In this document: piece after piece, positions 34,197-43,434 of the stretch | Position numbering within the stretch: position 1 is the stretch's first letter | Layout of the letters: each line of letters opens with the position of its first letter | Assembly: GCF_016591715.1 (NCBI RefSeq) | Contig: NZ_AP024109.1 | Span: forward strand, 2,046,001 to 2,110,000 | Source of the DNA: Mesorhizobium sp. J8 | Lineage (GTDB): Bacteria > Pseudomonadota > Alphaproteobacteria > Rhizobiales > Rhizobiaceae | Direction of reading: 5' to 3' | Length of the DNA: 64,000 bases | Notes under the pieces: model-generated | The model's input: only the letters and a program-made list of their open reading frames with translations | Told to the model about the DNA's origin: nothing | Databases searched by the model: none | Made by a program: the position numbers and the translations under genes

Positions 34197-34688
34197 ATGG
34201 ACGCCACATCACTCGCCACGCTCTGGGCCACAATCGCCCTGCTCATCTTCCTCGGCGCCGTCATCTATCTGAAGGTGCCGGGCATGCTTGCCAAGTCGCT
34301 CGACGCCCGTGCTGCAAAGATCAGCGCTGAGCTCGAGGAGGCGCGCAAGCTTCGCGAAGAAGCCCAGCAGCTGCTTGGCCAGTATCAGCAGAAGCGCAAG
34401 GAAGCCGAGAAGGAGGCCGCCGACATCGTCGCCGCCGCCAAGCGCGAGGCTGAATTGCTTGCTTCCGAAGCGGCCAAGAAGACCGAGGACTATGTTGCCC
34501 GGCGCACCGCGCTTGCCGAGCAGAAGATCAGCCAGGCCGAGCGCGAGGCCGTCAGCGAAGTGCGCGCCTCGGCCGTCGACATCGCCGTCGAAGCTGCCCG
34601 CGCGCTGCTCGCCGCCAAGGTCGATGCCAAGGCCGGCGCCGACCTGTTCAAGTCGGCGCTCAACGACGTCAAGGCCAAGCTGAACTGA
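34197..34688 (+). CDS. atpF: ATP synthase F0 subunit b
   Basis: 163 residues from the ATG with AGGAG seven bases upstream; an in-frame GTG at 34182 is less likely. One N-terminal membrane helix (LATLWATIALLIFLGAVIYL) then a long alpha-helical stalk rich in EEARKLREEAQQ and KREAELLASEAAKK heptads. Pairs with b' to hold F1 stationary. Last gene of the operon. Confidence 0.95.
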   Translation: MDATSLATLWATIALLIFLGAVIYLKVPGMLAKSLDARAAKISAELEEARKLREEAQQLLGQYQQKRKEAEKEAADIVAAAKREAELLASEAAKKTEDYVARRTALAEQKISQAEREAVSEVRASAVDIAVEAARALLAAKVDAKAGADLFKSALNDVKAKLN

Positions 34689-34713
34689 GCTGGTTCGGAA
34701 GCCACTAACATGA

Positions 34714-34743
34714 AGCCGCCTGGGCAACCCGGCGGCTTTTTTG
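34714..34743 (+). terminator. Rho-independent terminator of the atp F0 operon
   Basis: GCCGCC-T-GGG, CAA loop, CCC-GGCGGC followed by TTTTTTG, 25 bases after the atpF stop. Confidence 0.85.
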
Positions 34744-34828
34744 TTGGCGGAAAGGCAGGGCGCCTGAACTGCTGATCTCACCCAAACTGGGCCACGGCAT
34801 GCACATTCCAAGCGGCTGGTCATTGGCG

Positions 34829-35095
34829 ATAGCGTGCATGGCAGTCTGGCGCATGCATTGTCTTATGTGCGCTGGTCGACCCCCCACTCCGTCTCGGCTT
34901 CGACGAGCCGCCTTTCCCCCGATCGACGGGGGGAGGAAAGGCGCCGAGCTTTTGCCGTCAACGCTCGTCCAGCAACGCTCCCTTCTTTTCCCTCCGGAGG
35001 GGGAAAGGTGACACTGCGAAGCAACGACGGATTGAGGAATCACGTGGCAATCAAGCCTCGGCGCGATCAGTCACGCCAGTCACAGAAGTTGGGGA
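34829..35095. repeat. Uninterrupted palindromic/mosaic repeat (copy B)
   Basis: Fills most of the 359-bp gap between the atp terminator and rnhB. Same succession of blocks as copy A, including the site GCCGCCTTTCCCCCGATCG (34907-34925) where copy A carries the IS110 element, a CCCCCGATCGACGGGGGGAGG palindrome and a CCCTCCGGAGGGGG palindrome. No coding potential seen. Confidence 0.8.
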
Positions 35096-35102
35096 GATGA
35101 TG

Positions 35103-35801
35103 CTACTCCAACCCGGCGAAGCTCTCTTCTTCTTCCGCCACCTCGGCCGCACCGAGCCTGAACGGCGCGAACGAGGCCCGATGCAGCCTTGCGACCGGCC
35201 CATGCGCCTCGATCGCGGTGCGGTGCCGGACCGTCGCATAGCCCATATGCACTTCGAAGCCGTAATGCTCGTGATGTCCGCCGCAGCCGCACATCATGCG
35301 GTCGCGCATCACCTTGGCGACGATCGAGGCGGCGGCGATCGACTGCGAGCGCTGGTCGCCCTTGATCAGCGCCCGGCCTTCGCAAGCAAGCCCGGGCGGA
35401 ACGTCGCGGCCGTCGGCCAAGGCGAGTTTCGGCTGCAGCGACAGGCCCGCGGCGGCGCGGCGCATCGCTTCCAGGCTTGCTTTCAGGATGTTGCTGTTGT
35501 CGATGCCTTCGGCGCTGATCGAGGCCATTGACACGCTGAGCGCCGAGCCGAGGATCTTCAGGAACAGCGCCTCGCGCTGCAAATGGGTGAGGCGTTTGGA
35601 ATCGTCCAGGCCCTCCGGGATGTTGGCGGGGTCGAGCACCACCGCGGCGGCCACGACCGGGCCGGCAAGCGGGCCGCGGCCCGCTTCATCCATGCCGGCG
35701 ACCGGCCACAGCCCGTCGGCCATCGCCTTCGTCTCGATCGAGAAGTCGGGCTTCTCGACCATTTCAAAGAGAAGCGGAGAATCGGAACGCGCGCGAGCCA
35801 T
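35103..35801 (-). CDS. rnhB: Ribonuclease HII
   Basis: 232 residues from the ATG giving [14 protein letters not shown]; the longer open frame upstream has no RNase HII homology. Catalytic Asp-Glu pair in [22 protein letters not shown], then DSKRLT and the later [22 protein letters not shown] motif carrying further active-site aspartates. Cleaves the RNA strand of RNA-DNA hybrids and removes misincorporated ribonucleotides. Confidence 0.94.
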   Translation of the reverse strand: MARARSDSPLLFEMVEKPDFSIETKAMADGLWPVAGMDEAGRGPLAGPVVAAAVVLDPANIPEGLDDSKRLTHLQREALFLKILGSALSVSMASISAEGIDNSNILKASLEAMRRAAAGLSLQPKLALADGRDVPPGLACEGRALIKGDQRSQSIAAASIVAKVMRDRMMCGCGGHHEHYGFEVHMGYATVRHRTAIEAHGPVARLHRASFAPFRLGAAEVAEEEESFAGLE

Positions 35802-35995
35802 GGTGCGGCGAGGTTCGCATCGGCTCCGATTCTCCGCAAGTCCTTCCGGGTCGGATGGGGCGTCGGACCGGGAAGGCACCGTCTCACGGCCGGGGGACAA
35901 GGGCCGGAGGGATTCTTCAAAGGGACTGCACCTCCGGACGGAAATTCGCTTTGCCTGGAAGTGCTTGGCGCCGGCCCGCATGGCCGGCTTTGATG

Positions 35996-37150
35996 TCAAA
36001 GCAGCATCAGCTGCTCGCCGGCGCCGGAGCCTGCGACGAATTGGTCGGTGCGAAGCTGCCGTCGCTCGACATTGAGGCCGAGCCGCTTGGCGGCGATCTC
36101 GAAGCGCCGGCCGATCTGCCAGGCATAGGGACCGGCGCCTTTCATGCGCTTGCCCCATTCCGAATCGTAATCCTTGCCGTCGCGCATCGAGCGGATCAGC
36201 GACATCACATGCCGGTAGCGGTCCGGATAATGCCGCAGCAGCCAGTCCTTGAAGATCGGCGCCACTTCGAGCGGCAGCCGCAGGATGACGTAGCCGGCCT
36301 CCCTGGCGCCCGCGGCTCTAGCCGAATCAAGGATGCGCTCCATCTCCGGATCGTTGAGGCCCGGGATGATCGGGGCCACCATCACCGATGCTGGAACGCC
36401 GGCGTCCGAAAGCTGCCTGATCGCCTCCAGCCGCTTCGTCGGCGTCGACGCGCGCGGCTCCATGGTTCTCGCCAGCATGCGATCCATGGTCGTCACCGAC
36501 AGCGCCACCTTGGCAAGGCCGCGCTCGGCCATGCGCGACAGGATGTCGATGTCGCGCGTCACCAGCGCCGACTTCGTCACGATGCCGACCGGATGGCGGC
36601 GCGCCTCCAGCACTTCCAGGATCTCGCGCATGATCCGGTATTGCTTCTCGATCGGCTGGTAGGGATCGGTGTTGGTGCCGATGGCGATGGTGCGCGGCTG
36701 ATAGCCGGGCTTAGACAATTCCCGGTCCAGCATGCGCGCCGCATCCGGCTTGGCGAACAGCTTCGATTCGAAATCGAGCCCTGGCGACAGGCCCATGAAG
36801 GCATGCGTCGGCCTGGCAAAGCAGTAGACGCAGCCATGCTCGCAGCCGCGGTAGGGATTGATCGAGCGGTCGAAAGAAATGTCCGGCGACTCGTTGCGCG
36901 TGATGATCGTGCGCGGCTTTTCGACCTGCACTTCCGTCTTGAACGGCGGCAGCTCCTCCAGCGAGTTCCAGCCGTCGTCGAACACATGCCGGCTGACCGG
37001 CTCGAACCGGCCGGACGGGTTGATGCCGGCCGAGCGGCCTCGATTGCGGTCGGGCCGCACGCGCATGCCGCTCTGCTCGATCATCGCATTTGCCATCTCG
37101 GCTCGTCCTGCTCCGAAAGCGGCAATGTCGGCGCGTACGATCTGTTCCAT
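35996..37150 (-). CDS. Radical SAM protein, PA0069/SplB-like family
   Basis: 384 residues from the ATG preceded by GAGAGGG; an in-frame ATG at 37201 with AGGAATAG is possible. The iron-sulphur motif C-x3-C-x2-C reads [15 protein letters not shown], followed by the SAM-binding strand [12 protein letters not shown] and [10 protein letters not shown]. Members of this conserved family are related to spore photoproduct lyase but have no established substrate. Confidence 0.88.
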   Translation of the reverse strand: MEQIVRADIAAFGAGRAEMANAMIEQSGMRVRPDRNRGRSAGINPSGRFEPVSRHVFDDGWNSLEELPPFKTEVQVEKPRTIITRNESPDISFDRSINPYRGCEHGCVYCFARPTHAFMGLSPGLDFESKLFAKPDAARMLDRELSKPGYQPRTIAIGTNTDPYQPIEKQYRIMREILEVLEARRHPVGIVTKSALVTRDIDILSRMAERGLAKVALSVTTMDRMLARTMEPRASTPTKRLEAIRQLSDAGVPASVMVAPIIPGLNDPEMERILDSARAAGAREAGYVILRLPLEVAPIFKDWLLRHYPDRYRHVMSLIRSMRDGKDYDSEWGKRMKGAGPYAWQIGRRFEIAAKRLGLNVERRQLRTDQFVAGSGAGEQLMLL

Positions 37151-37298
37151 TTTCGCCCTCTCCCAGGGACTGTCGGCAGGCTGTCGAATCGCTCTGTTCA
37201 TGAAACTATTCCTATTTTGCCGAGCGGAACAAATCAAGAACTTTTTCACCTGAAGCGCGGAACTGGCGCATCGCCGCACTTTCCGCTATTCGGCTGAA

Positions 37299-37802
37299 AT
37301 GCTCAGCGTTGTCATCGAAACCAGGAACGACGAAGAGGGTCTTGCCCGCACGCTCGCCTCTCTGGTCGGCGGCGCGGTCGAAGGCGTGGTCCGTGATGTA
37401 ATCGTCTGCGATCAAGGCTCGACCGACCAGACGCATCGGGTGGCCGAGCATGCAGGCTGTCACTATGTGACCGGCGGGATCGCCGTGGGCATCGGCCAGG
37501 CCAAGGGCGATTGGCTGCTGCTTCTGGAGCCCGGCGCCCGGCTGGCCGAAGGCTGGATTGACGAGATCGTGGCGCACACGGCGAAGCAGACCATGCCTGC
37601 GCGCTTTTCACGCGCCCGGGCCGATCGCGCGCCTTTCCTGGCCCGCGTCTTTTCGGGCAACCGGGCGCTGGCCGAGGGCCTCGTCATCAGCAAGCGCCAG
37701 GCGTCGGCCCTGGCAAAGAGCGCGCGCGGCGCCGAAGCCCTGGCGCGCGGCCTGGCGACCAGGCGGTTGAACGCGGAAATCTGGGTGGCGCCGCCGAAGT
37801 GA
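37299..37802 (+). CDS. Short family-2 glycosyltransferase-like protein
   Basis: 167 residues, about half the usual GT2 length. Nucleotide-sugar-binding N-terminus MLSVVIETRNDEEGLARTLASLV and VCDQGSTDQTHRVAEHAG, where the usual D-D-G/S-S-x-D-x-T is D-Q-G-S-T-D-Q-T; a DxD motif is not evident. The C-terminal third has an arginine-rich FSRARADRAPFLARVF segment. It may be a reduced transferase or a pseudoenzyme. Confidence 0.7.
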   Translation: MLSVVIETRNDEEGLARTLASLVGGAVEGVVRDVIVCDQGSTDQTHRVAEHAGCHYVTGGIAVGIGQAKGDWLLLLEPGARLAEGWIDEIVAHTAKQTMPARFSRARADRAPFLARVFSGNRALAEGLVISKRQASALAKSARGAEALARGLATRRLNAEIWVAPPK

Positions 37803-37856
37803 TGCAGGCTCCGCCTTCTCCGCAGGGGGAGGGAGGACGACTCGGTTCCAGCCCGG

Positions 37857-38282
37857 TCAGATCCCTTGAATTTCGACAGGCATCCAGTTGCGACGGCGCC
37901 TCGCCAGGCGCTGCTCGCGCGTTTCGGCATCGAACCGGACGGCGATCGGCTCGCGCGAAAACCGCTCGCGATCGTCAAGCGCGTTGACGATGACGACCGC
38001 TGTGGCGTCGCTTCCCTCACCGGCGATTGCCGCGACATACACGCCGCAGTCGCGGCAGACGAGATAGTCGGCGGTGCGCAGCCCAAAGCGGTAGACCTGC
38101 AGGCGCTCCCTGTCCGCGACCGAAACGACCAGCCTGCCGTTCGGGTCGGCGGCCGCGCGCGAGCCATGCCGTATGCAGAAGGAGCATTGGCAGGCGCGGA
38201 TTTCCAGCGCGGCCGGATCCAGCGCGGTGGAGAAGCTGAGGCGGATGTTGCCGCAATGGCAGCCGCCGCTGTGAACGGTCAT
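37857..38282 (-). CDS. GFA (CENP-V) family zinc protein
   Basis: 141 residues. Zinc-binding cysteines are in HSGGCHCGNIRLSF, ACQCSFCIRHG and LVCRDCGVYV, the pattern of GFA proteins, named for glutathione-dependent formaldehyde-activating enzyme. Most members are probably not formaldehyde enzymes; the actual reaction is unknown. Confidence 0.88.
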   Translation of the reverse strand: MTVHSGGCHCGNIRLSFSTALDPAALEIRACQCSFCIRHGSRAAADPNGRLVVSVADRERLQVYRFGLRTADYLVCRDCGVYVAAIAGEGSDATAVVIVNALDDRERFSREPIAVRFDAETREQRLARRRRNWMPVEIQGI

Positions 38283-38405
38283 GGCGGATTGTCCCTTGTT
38301 CGCGGCACAAGGTACTTTGCCGGTGCCGGCTTCGAAATGGCTGCTCGCAGGCGCCAGCGCAATTTCGCCTGCGAACCGGATGCCGGCCGCTCACTTTGCC
38401 TGCGG

Positions 38406-38963
38406 TTAGGAGACGGGCTTGGCGCCGCGCCGGAGATGCTCGTCCAGCCGCGGCATGATCTCGACGAAGTTGCAGGGCATGTGCCGGTAGTCGAGCTGCG
38501 CCTTGATGATGCTGTCCCAGGCATCCTTGCAGGCGCCGGGCGAGCCCGGCAGCACGAATACGAAGGTGGCGTTGACGACGCCGCCGGTCGCTCGGCTCTG
38601 GATCGTCGAGGTGCCGATCTTGTCGTAGGAGATGCGGTGGAAGACTTCGGAAAAGCCGTCCATGCGCTTTTCGAAGATCGGCTCCAGCGCCTCCGGTGTC
38701 ACGTCGCGGCCGGTGAAGCCGGTGCCGCCGGTGGTGATGACGACGTCGATGTTTTCGTCCTTCGACCAGCCGAGCACCTTGTCGCGGATCTTGTCGCGGT
38801 CGTCGGTGACGATGTCGCGCGCGGCAAGCGTATGGCCGGCTTGCGCGATGCGGTCGGCCAGCGTCTGGCCGGATTTGTCGTCGGCGAGGCTGCGTGTGTC
38901 GGAGACCGTCAGCACCGCGATTCGCACCGGGATGAAGGGCCGGCTCTCGTCAAGCTTCGCCAT
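38406..38963 (-). CDS. moaB: Molybdenum cofactor biosynthesis protein MoaB/Mog
   Basis: 185 residues. MoCF_biosynth domain with RIAVLTVSDTRSLADDKSGQTLADRI, VVITTGGTGFTGRDVTPEAL (the TGGTG molybdopterin loop) and FVLPGSPGACKDAW. Adenylates or binds molybdopterin during cofactor assembly. Its start lies 14 bases inside the end of ispE, so the two are coupled. Confidence 0.93.
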   Translation of the reverse strand: MAKLDESRPFIPVRIAVLTVSDTRSLADDKSGQTLADRIAQAGHTLAARDIVTDDRDKIRDKVLGWSKDENIDVVITTGGTGFTGRDVTPEALEPIFEKRMDGFSEVFHRISYDKIGTSTIQSRATGGVVNATFVFVLPGSPGACKDAWDSIIKAQLDYRHMPCNFVEIMPRLDEHLRRGAKPVS

Positions 38964-39864
38964 CGCTCACCTCCATGCTGCGCGTCGCGGCGACGAACCA
39001 GCCGGGATGGCGCGCGCGGATCGCGATCGCCGCGCGCTTGGCGACATTGCCAGTCTCGAACAGGCCGAAGCATGTGGCGCCCGAGCCGGACATGCGCGCG
39101 AACGCCGCGTCTGCACGCTTGAGCGCTTTCAGCGCTTCCTCGATCGCAGGTTCGAACGAGCGGGCAGGGGCCTCAAGATCGTTGCGGGTGGTCTCCAGCC
39201 AGTTGCGCACGGCGTGGAAGTCGAGGCGCTTCGGCAGCGGGGGCAGCGCCTCGTTGTCGCGGCTGGAGAGCGCCTTGAACACGTCCGGGGTCGAGACCGC
39301 GACGCCCGGATTGACCAGGACGAGGCCGAGGGCCGGAAAGGCGGAGAGCGGCGAGACCTCATCGCCGATGCCGCGGGCCACAAGCGGCTTGCCCTTCAGG
39401 CACATCGGCAGGTCGGCGCCCAGCGAAAGCCCGATCCGCGCCAGCGAAATGTCGTCGATATCGAGCTTCCAGAGCCGCGCCAGGCCGTTGAGCGCCGCCG
39501 CCGCGTCGCTGGAGCCACCGCCGACGCCGGACGCGACCGGCAGGTTCTTCTCCAGCCTGATGGCGACGGGCGGTGCATGTCTCGCGCCAGCCTCCCGGCG
39601 CAAGGCATCGCGTGCCTTCACCACCAGATTGCCGTCGTCGAGCGGCAGGCCCGTGGCATAACGGCCGGATGCGGAGAACTCGTCCTGCTCAGCCGGTTCG
39701 ATCTCGAGCCGGTCGCCGAAGCGGGCGAAGACGGCGAGGCTGTCAATCAAATGGTAGCCGTCGGCGCGCCTTCCGGTGACATGCAGCGCCAGGTTGATCT
39801 TGGCCGGCGCAAGCCATGTCCGGACCTCTGTGCCGGGCTCCAGGATATCGGCTGCTGGCGAGAT
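38950..39864 (-). CDS. ispE: 4-diphosphocytidyl-2-C-methyl-D-erythritol kinase, non-canonical start
   Basis: 304 residues if read from the ATC codon eight bases after AAGGA. The GHMP-kinase opening LAPAKINLALHVTGRRADGYHLI (with the essential lysine), the ATP-binding PVASGVGGGSSDAAAALN and a C-terminal ARMSGSGATCFGLF are all present and in one frame. No ATG, GTG or TTG occurs between the in-frame stop at 39970-39972 and a TTG at 39750, and that TTG is the leucine of GYHLI, so starting there would delete the essential motif. CTG at 39843 is another candidate. Catalyses the fourth step of the MEP isoprenoid pathway. Confidence 0.85.
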   Translation of the reverse strand: MSPAADILEPGTEVRTWLAPAKINLALHVTGRRADGYHLIDSLAVFARFGDRLEIEPAEQDEFSASGRYATGLPLDDGNLVVKARDALRREAGARHAPPVAIRLEKNLPVASGVGGGSSDAAAALNGLARLWKLDIDDISLARIGLSLGADLPMCLKGKPLVARGIGDEVSPLSAFPALGLVLVNPGVAVSTPDVFKALSSRDNEALPPLPKRLDFHAVRNWLETTRNDLEAPARSFEPAIEEALKALKRADAAFARMSGSGATCFGLFETGNVAKRAAIAIRARHPGWFVAATRSMEVSDGEA

Positions 39865-39868
39865 GGGA

Positions 39869-40054
39869 TCAGTCCTTGGCGAGACGGTATTCGCCGGTCT
39901 TCGGATCCTTGACCAGCGTGCCCATCGTGCCGTTCGCCGCCTGTTTCTCGGTGCGCCGGATCTTGGCCGTCACACGCTCGGCCTCGCGCACGAAAGCGCG
40001 GTAGCCGAAATAAGCGGCGGCGCCGACAACAGCGAAGAAAATGATCTGCGGCAT
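39869..40054 (-). CDS. Small single-span membrane protein
   Basis: 61 residues, ATG nine bases after GGAGGAG. One membrane helix (IIFFAVVGAAAYFGYRAFV) and a basic cytoplasmic tail ending TLVKDPKTGEYRLAKD. No known function; a conserved small protein of this form is common upstream of ispE in rhizobia as far as I recall. Its stop is five bases from the presumed ispE start. Confidence 0.75.
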   Translation of the reverse strand: MPQIIFFAVVGAAAYFGYRAFVREAERVTAKIRRTEKQAANGTMGTLVKDPKTGEYRLAKD

Positions 40055-40138
40055 CTCTAAAACTCCTCCCGCGTTCTCGCGGCAAGGCCGGCCGAATGGG
40101 TCGGTCAAGCGGCCATGCTAGCCGCAATCATGTCTTTT

Positions 40139-40996
40139 TCAAAGCCCGAAGCGCGCCCACAATGCGCGCTCTTCCGCCGCATCGAGGACGCCGTTTGCGG
40201 CGGCGGCGGCGATATCGGGCGCCGAGAAGCGCGAGCCGAACAGGCCGAACCGGCCGAACAGACCGCGCGGCGCGGTGATCAGCTTGAGCTGCGTCTTGTC
40301 GCCGAAGCGGGCCTTAAGCACGCTGCGCATATCGCCCAGCGCATCGACGAGGCCGAGTTCGAGGCCTTTCTTGGCGGTCCAGAACAGGCCGGTGAACAGG
40401 TCCGGATCGTCCTTGAGCTTCGAGCCGCGCCGCTCCTTGACGAGGTCGATGAAAGTCTCGTGCACTTCGAGCTGGAGCGCCTTCAGCCGTTCGACATCCT
40501 CCTTCTTCTCCGGCTTGAACGGATCGAGCACGGCCTTGTTCTGGCCGGCGGTGTGGACACGTCGCTCGACGCCGATCTTCTTCATCAACTCCGGGAAGCC
40601 GAACGAGGCCGAGACCACGCCGATCGAGCCGACGATCGATGACGGATCGGCAAAAATCTCGTCGCCGGCGACCGCGATCATGTAGCCGCCGGAAGCCGCC
40701 ACATCCTCGACGAAGACCAGCACCTTCTTGTTCTTCTCCGCCGCCAGATCGCGGATGCGCTTGAAGATCAGCCGCGACTGCACCGGCGAGCCGCCCGGCG
40801 AGTTGATCGAGATGGCGACCGCCGGCGCGTCGAAGCCGAACGCCTTTTCGATGACGCCGGCCGTCGAGGCGAGCGACAGGCTCGGCCGGAACTGGCCGCC
40901 GCCGGCCATGATTGCGCCTTGCAGCCGGATGACCGGAATGGTGACGACTGTCGAGCGCCAGGATTTCGGCAGCAGGCGGTTGAAGAGGCGTTTCAC
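40139..40996 (-). CDS. S49-family serine peptidase, SppA/SohB-like
   Basis: 285 residues. Crotonase-like fold with substrate strand AVAISINSPGGSPVQS, the nucleophile serine in DVAASGGYMIAVAGDEIFAD and the following SIVGSIGVVSASFGFPELMKKIG segment; the general-base lysine should lie further on. It degrades cleaved signal peptides or membrane proteins. No N-terminal membrane anchor is obvious, making it closer to the short SppA36/SohB group. Confidence 0.9.
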   Translation of the reverse strand: MKRLFNRLLPKSWRSTVVTIPVIRLQGAIMAGGGQFRPSLSLASTAGVIEKAFGFDAPAVAISINSPGGSPVQSRLIFKRIRDLAAEKNKKVLVFVEDVAASGGYMIAVAGDEIFADPSSIVGSIGVVSASFGFPELMKKIGVERRVHTAGQNKAVLDPFKPEKKEDVERLKALQLEVHETFIDLVKERRGSKLKDDPDLFTGLFWTAKKGLELGLVDALGDMRSVLKARFGDKTQLKLITAPRGLFGRFGLFGSRFSAPDIAAAAANGVLDAAEERALWARFGL

Positions 40997-41127
40997 GAAC
41001 GGGTGTCTCCGGTGGAGTGCAGAAGGAGCAATCGGTTAAGTCGGTAATGTCTCTCGGGCGCGACGTATCTTGCTTTGGCATGTAGGAATTCGCCGCCTAA
41101 CGGCAATGCCGCATCGCGCGCCTGGGA

Positions 41128-41925
41128 TCAATCGCCGAACAGCGACGCCAGGCCGTTGTTGATCATTTCCGCCCGCTCCGCCGGCGCGTTGCCGGACGGC
41201 CCGTGCAAAGTGAACGGCGGGCGGATCGACAGTTTTCCGCGCGCCCCGAGCGCCGCCCTGACGACGACGCGTATCGCCGCCACGTCCGGCCGGGGATGGA
41301 CGCAGAGCATCTCGGCATCGCCGAAGCGCCCTTCGATCGCGTCGAGGATGGCGACGAGCTGCTCGGGTCGGGCGATGACGGCCAGCCCGCCGCGCGGCTT
41401 GACGACGGCGGCGGCGCTCCTGATCCAGCGCTCGAACAGCCCGTCCTCGCCGACATGCGCCTGCCTGCGCAGCGCGTCTGGTGTCGAGCGGTCCTCGGCC
41501 GCGTTGAAAGGCGGGTTCATGATGACGAAGTCGAAGGAATTGTCGGCAAGCCCGGCTTCCGCTCGCGCCCGGCCGGTCAGCGTCACGTCGGCCGTCAGCA
41601 CCGAAGCGCGGTCGCCGAGATGCGCGTTGCCCGGATGCGAAAGCGTGGCGGCGGCGAATCCCGCCATTTCGGTCGAGCGCTCGACGAGCACGGCCCGCGC
41701 CGCCGGACAGCGCGACAGCACGGCCAGGGCGGCAGCACCAGCGCCGGCGCCGAAATCGGCGAGCCGGCCGGAAAAGCCGGACGGCACGGCCGCCGCCAGC
41801 GTCATGGCGTCCATGCCGGCGCGATGACCGCCCCGGCTCGGCTGCACCAACCAAAAGCGTCCGCGATGGAAGGCGTCGACCGTGTGCGCCGGCGTGTCCG
41901 GGACGGGGGCGGGGCTGACTGCCAT
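41128..41925 (-). CDS. SAM-dependent methyltransferase, TrmN6-like
   Basis: 265 residues from the ATG overlapping the upstream stop (TAATG). SAM-binding LADFGAGAGAAALAVL (about 49-64), acidic strand VLVERSTEM and the catalytic NPPF motif in FDFVIMNPPFNAAED, which marks N-methyltransferases such as tRNA(Val) adenine-37 N6-methylase. Nucleic-acid adenine or cytosine methylation is likely; the exact substrate is inferred only by family. Confidence 0.85.
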   Translation of the reverse strand: MAVSPAPVPDTPAHTVDAFHRGRFWLVQPSRGGHRAGMDAMTLAAAVPSGFSGRLADFGAGAGAAALAVLSRCPAARAVLVERSTEMAGFAAATLSHPGNAHLGDRASVLTADVTLTGRARAEAGLADNSFDFVIMNPPFNAAEDRSTPDALRRQAHVGEDGLFERWIRSAAAVVKPRGGLAVIARPEQLVAILDAIEGRFGDAEMLCVHPRPDVAAIRVVVRAALGARGKLSIRPPFTLHGPSGNAPAERAEMINNGLASLFGD

Positions 41926-42149
41926 TATTTCTGGCGGATCTCGTTCTCGATGCCGGCATCCTTGAGGATGCGGCGCGCCGCGTCGGCCTTCTCGGCGTCT
42001 ACCATGACACGCTTCTGCAAAAGGCCGATCGACCCTTCGAGCACGCTCATATTCTGGTCGGCGACGAAACAGGCGATGCCGGCATCGCGCATCAGCGATT
42101 CGACAAAGGAGATGACGACGGCGTCGTTGGTGCGGACAAGCTCGATCAT
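41925..42149 (-). CDS. DUF2007-domain protein (putative signal-transducing, GlnB-related fold)
   Basis: 74 residues beginning MIELVRTNDAVVISFVESLMRDAGI with the closing MVDAEKADAARRILKDAG pattern of DUF2007. The small alpha-beta fold resembles PII-type proteins; no ligand known. The frame is open further upstream but this ATG matches family length. Shares one base with the methyltransferase gene. Confidence 0.87.
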   Translation of the reverse strand: MIELVRTNDAVVISFVESLMRDAGIACFVADQNMSVLEGSIGLLQKRVMVDAEKADAARRILKDAGIENEIRQK

Positions 42150-42311
42150 GGAATGAAAATCGCAGGTTGCGGGGTTCGTGTAAACGTGCCGGTGGACACA
42201 CCGTCCGCGGAGCCGCGCCAATTCGCCTCTTGCCGTGCCCGGTTGTGCCGCCCTAGAGTCGAGTTGGGACTAAGGGTGCCGTCGTGCGCGTCAATTGAGA
42301 CGGGAGTGATT

Positions 42312-43328
42312 GTGGTGGGAGTCGTTCTCAACATCGAAGGCAAGCGGGAACCCGCTTCCATCAAGGATCTGATCGATCTGACGGCCGCCGACATGGGCCG
42401 TGTCAACGAGCTGATCCTGTCCAAGGCCGGCTCCGACGTCGAGATGATCCCGGAGATCGCCAACCACCTGATCTCCTCCGGCGGTAAGCGGCTCAGGCCC
42501 ATGCTTACGCTGGCCGCCGCGCAGATGTTCGGCTATTCGGGCGAAGGCCACGTCAAGCTCGCGACCGCCGTCGAGTTCATGCACACGGCGACGCTTCTCC
42601 ATGACGACGTGGTCGACGAGAGCGCGCTGCGCCGCGGCAAGAAGACGGCGCGCATGATCTGGGGCAACCAGGCGAGCGTTCTGGTCGGCGACTTCCTGCT
42701 CGGCCAGGCCTTCCGAATGATGGTCGAGGTCGGCTCGCTGGAAGCCCTCGACATCCTGTCGAGCGCCGCTTCCATCATCGCCGAGGGCGAGGTGATGCAG
42801 CTTGCCGCGGCCAAGAACCTCGACACCACCGAGGACGAGCATTTCGCCGTCATCAAGGCCAAGACCGCGGCGCTGTTCTCGGCCGCGGCCGAAGTCGGGC
42901 CGGTGATCGCCCTGGCCTCGCGCACCGACCGCGCCGCGCTGCGCTCCTATGGCATGAATCTCGGCCTTGCCTTCCAGCTCATCGACGATGCGCTGGACTA
43001 TGGTGGCTCCAGCAAGGATCTCGGAAAGAATGTCGGCGACGATTTCCGCGAGGGCAAGGTGACGCTGCCGGTGATCCTCGCCTACCGGCGTGGCACCAAG
43101 GCCGAGCGCAGCTTCTGGAAGCGCGCCATCGAGGAAAACGTCACCGACGATGCCGGGCTCGAAAAGGCGATCGGCCTGATGGCCCGCCACGGCGCAATAG
43201 CCGACACGATCGGCCGCGCCCGCCATTTCGGCGAGATCGCCCGCGACGCGCTGGCGCCGCTTGAGGCGACGCCGCAGAAATCGGCGCTGATCGACGTCAT
43301 CGATTTCTGCATCAGCCGGGTGAATTGA
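42312..43328 (+). CDS. ispB: Long-chain polyprenyl diphosphate synthase (octaprenyl/decaprenyl type)
   Basis: 338 residues from a GTG five bases after GGGAG; further GTGs at 42306 and 42315 are alternatives. First aspartate motif LLHDDVVDES, second LIDDALDYGG, plus GGKRLRPML near the N-terminus. Condenses isopentenyl diphosphate units into the ubiquinone side chain, using product of the MEP pathway (ispE nearby) and feeding the ubiA product at the other end of the window. Confidence 0.93.
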   Translation: MVGVVLNIEGKREPASIKDLIDLTAADMGRVNELILSKAGSDVEMIPEIANHLISSGGKRLRPMLTLAAAQMFGYSGEGHVKLATAVEFMHTATLLHDDVVDESALRRGKKTARMIWGNQASVLVGDFLLGQAFRMMVEVGSLEALDILSSAASIIAEGEVMQLAAAKNLDTTEDEHFAVIKAKTAALFSAAAEVGPVIALASRTDRAALRSYGMNLGLAFQLIDDALDYGGSSKDLGKNVGDDFREGKVTLPVILAYRRGTKAERSFWKRAIEENVTDDAGLEKAIGLMARHGAIADTIGRARHFGEIARDALAPLEATPQKSALIDVIDFCISRVN

Positions 43329-43421
43329 GCTGACTGCCTTACAGGCATTTTGCCTCGCATCCGCCGGGCAGGGGCCTGTGAATCCCGCGCCGTCCATCTC
43401 GACAAGGGGCGGTCGGGCAAA

Positions 43422-43431
43422 TTATCTATAA
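43422..43431. promoter_or_regulatory. BioR box TTATCTATAA upstream of bioR
   Basis: Exact match to the alphaproteobacterial BioR consensus, three bases before the bioR ATG, implying autoregulation. Confidence 0.8.
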
Positions 43432-43434
43432 AAT

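Noticed and set aside
39747..40127. 126-codon minus-strand frame with an ATG across the ispE start region
   Set aside because: Wrong frame for the conserved ispE motif; product has no domain and overlaps the small membrane-protein gene.
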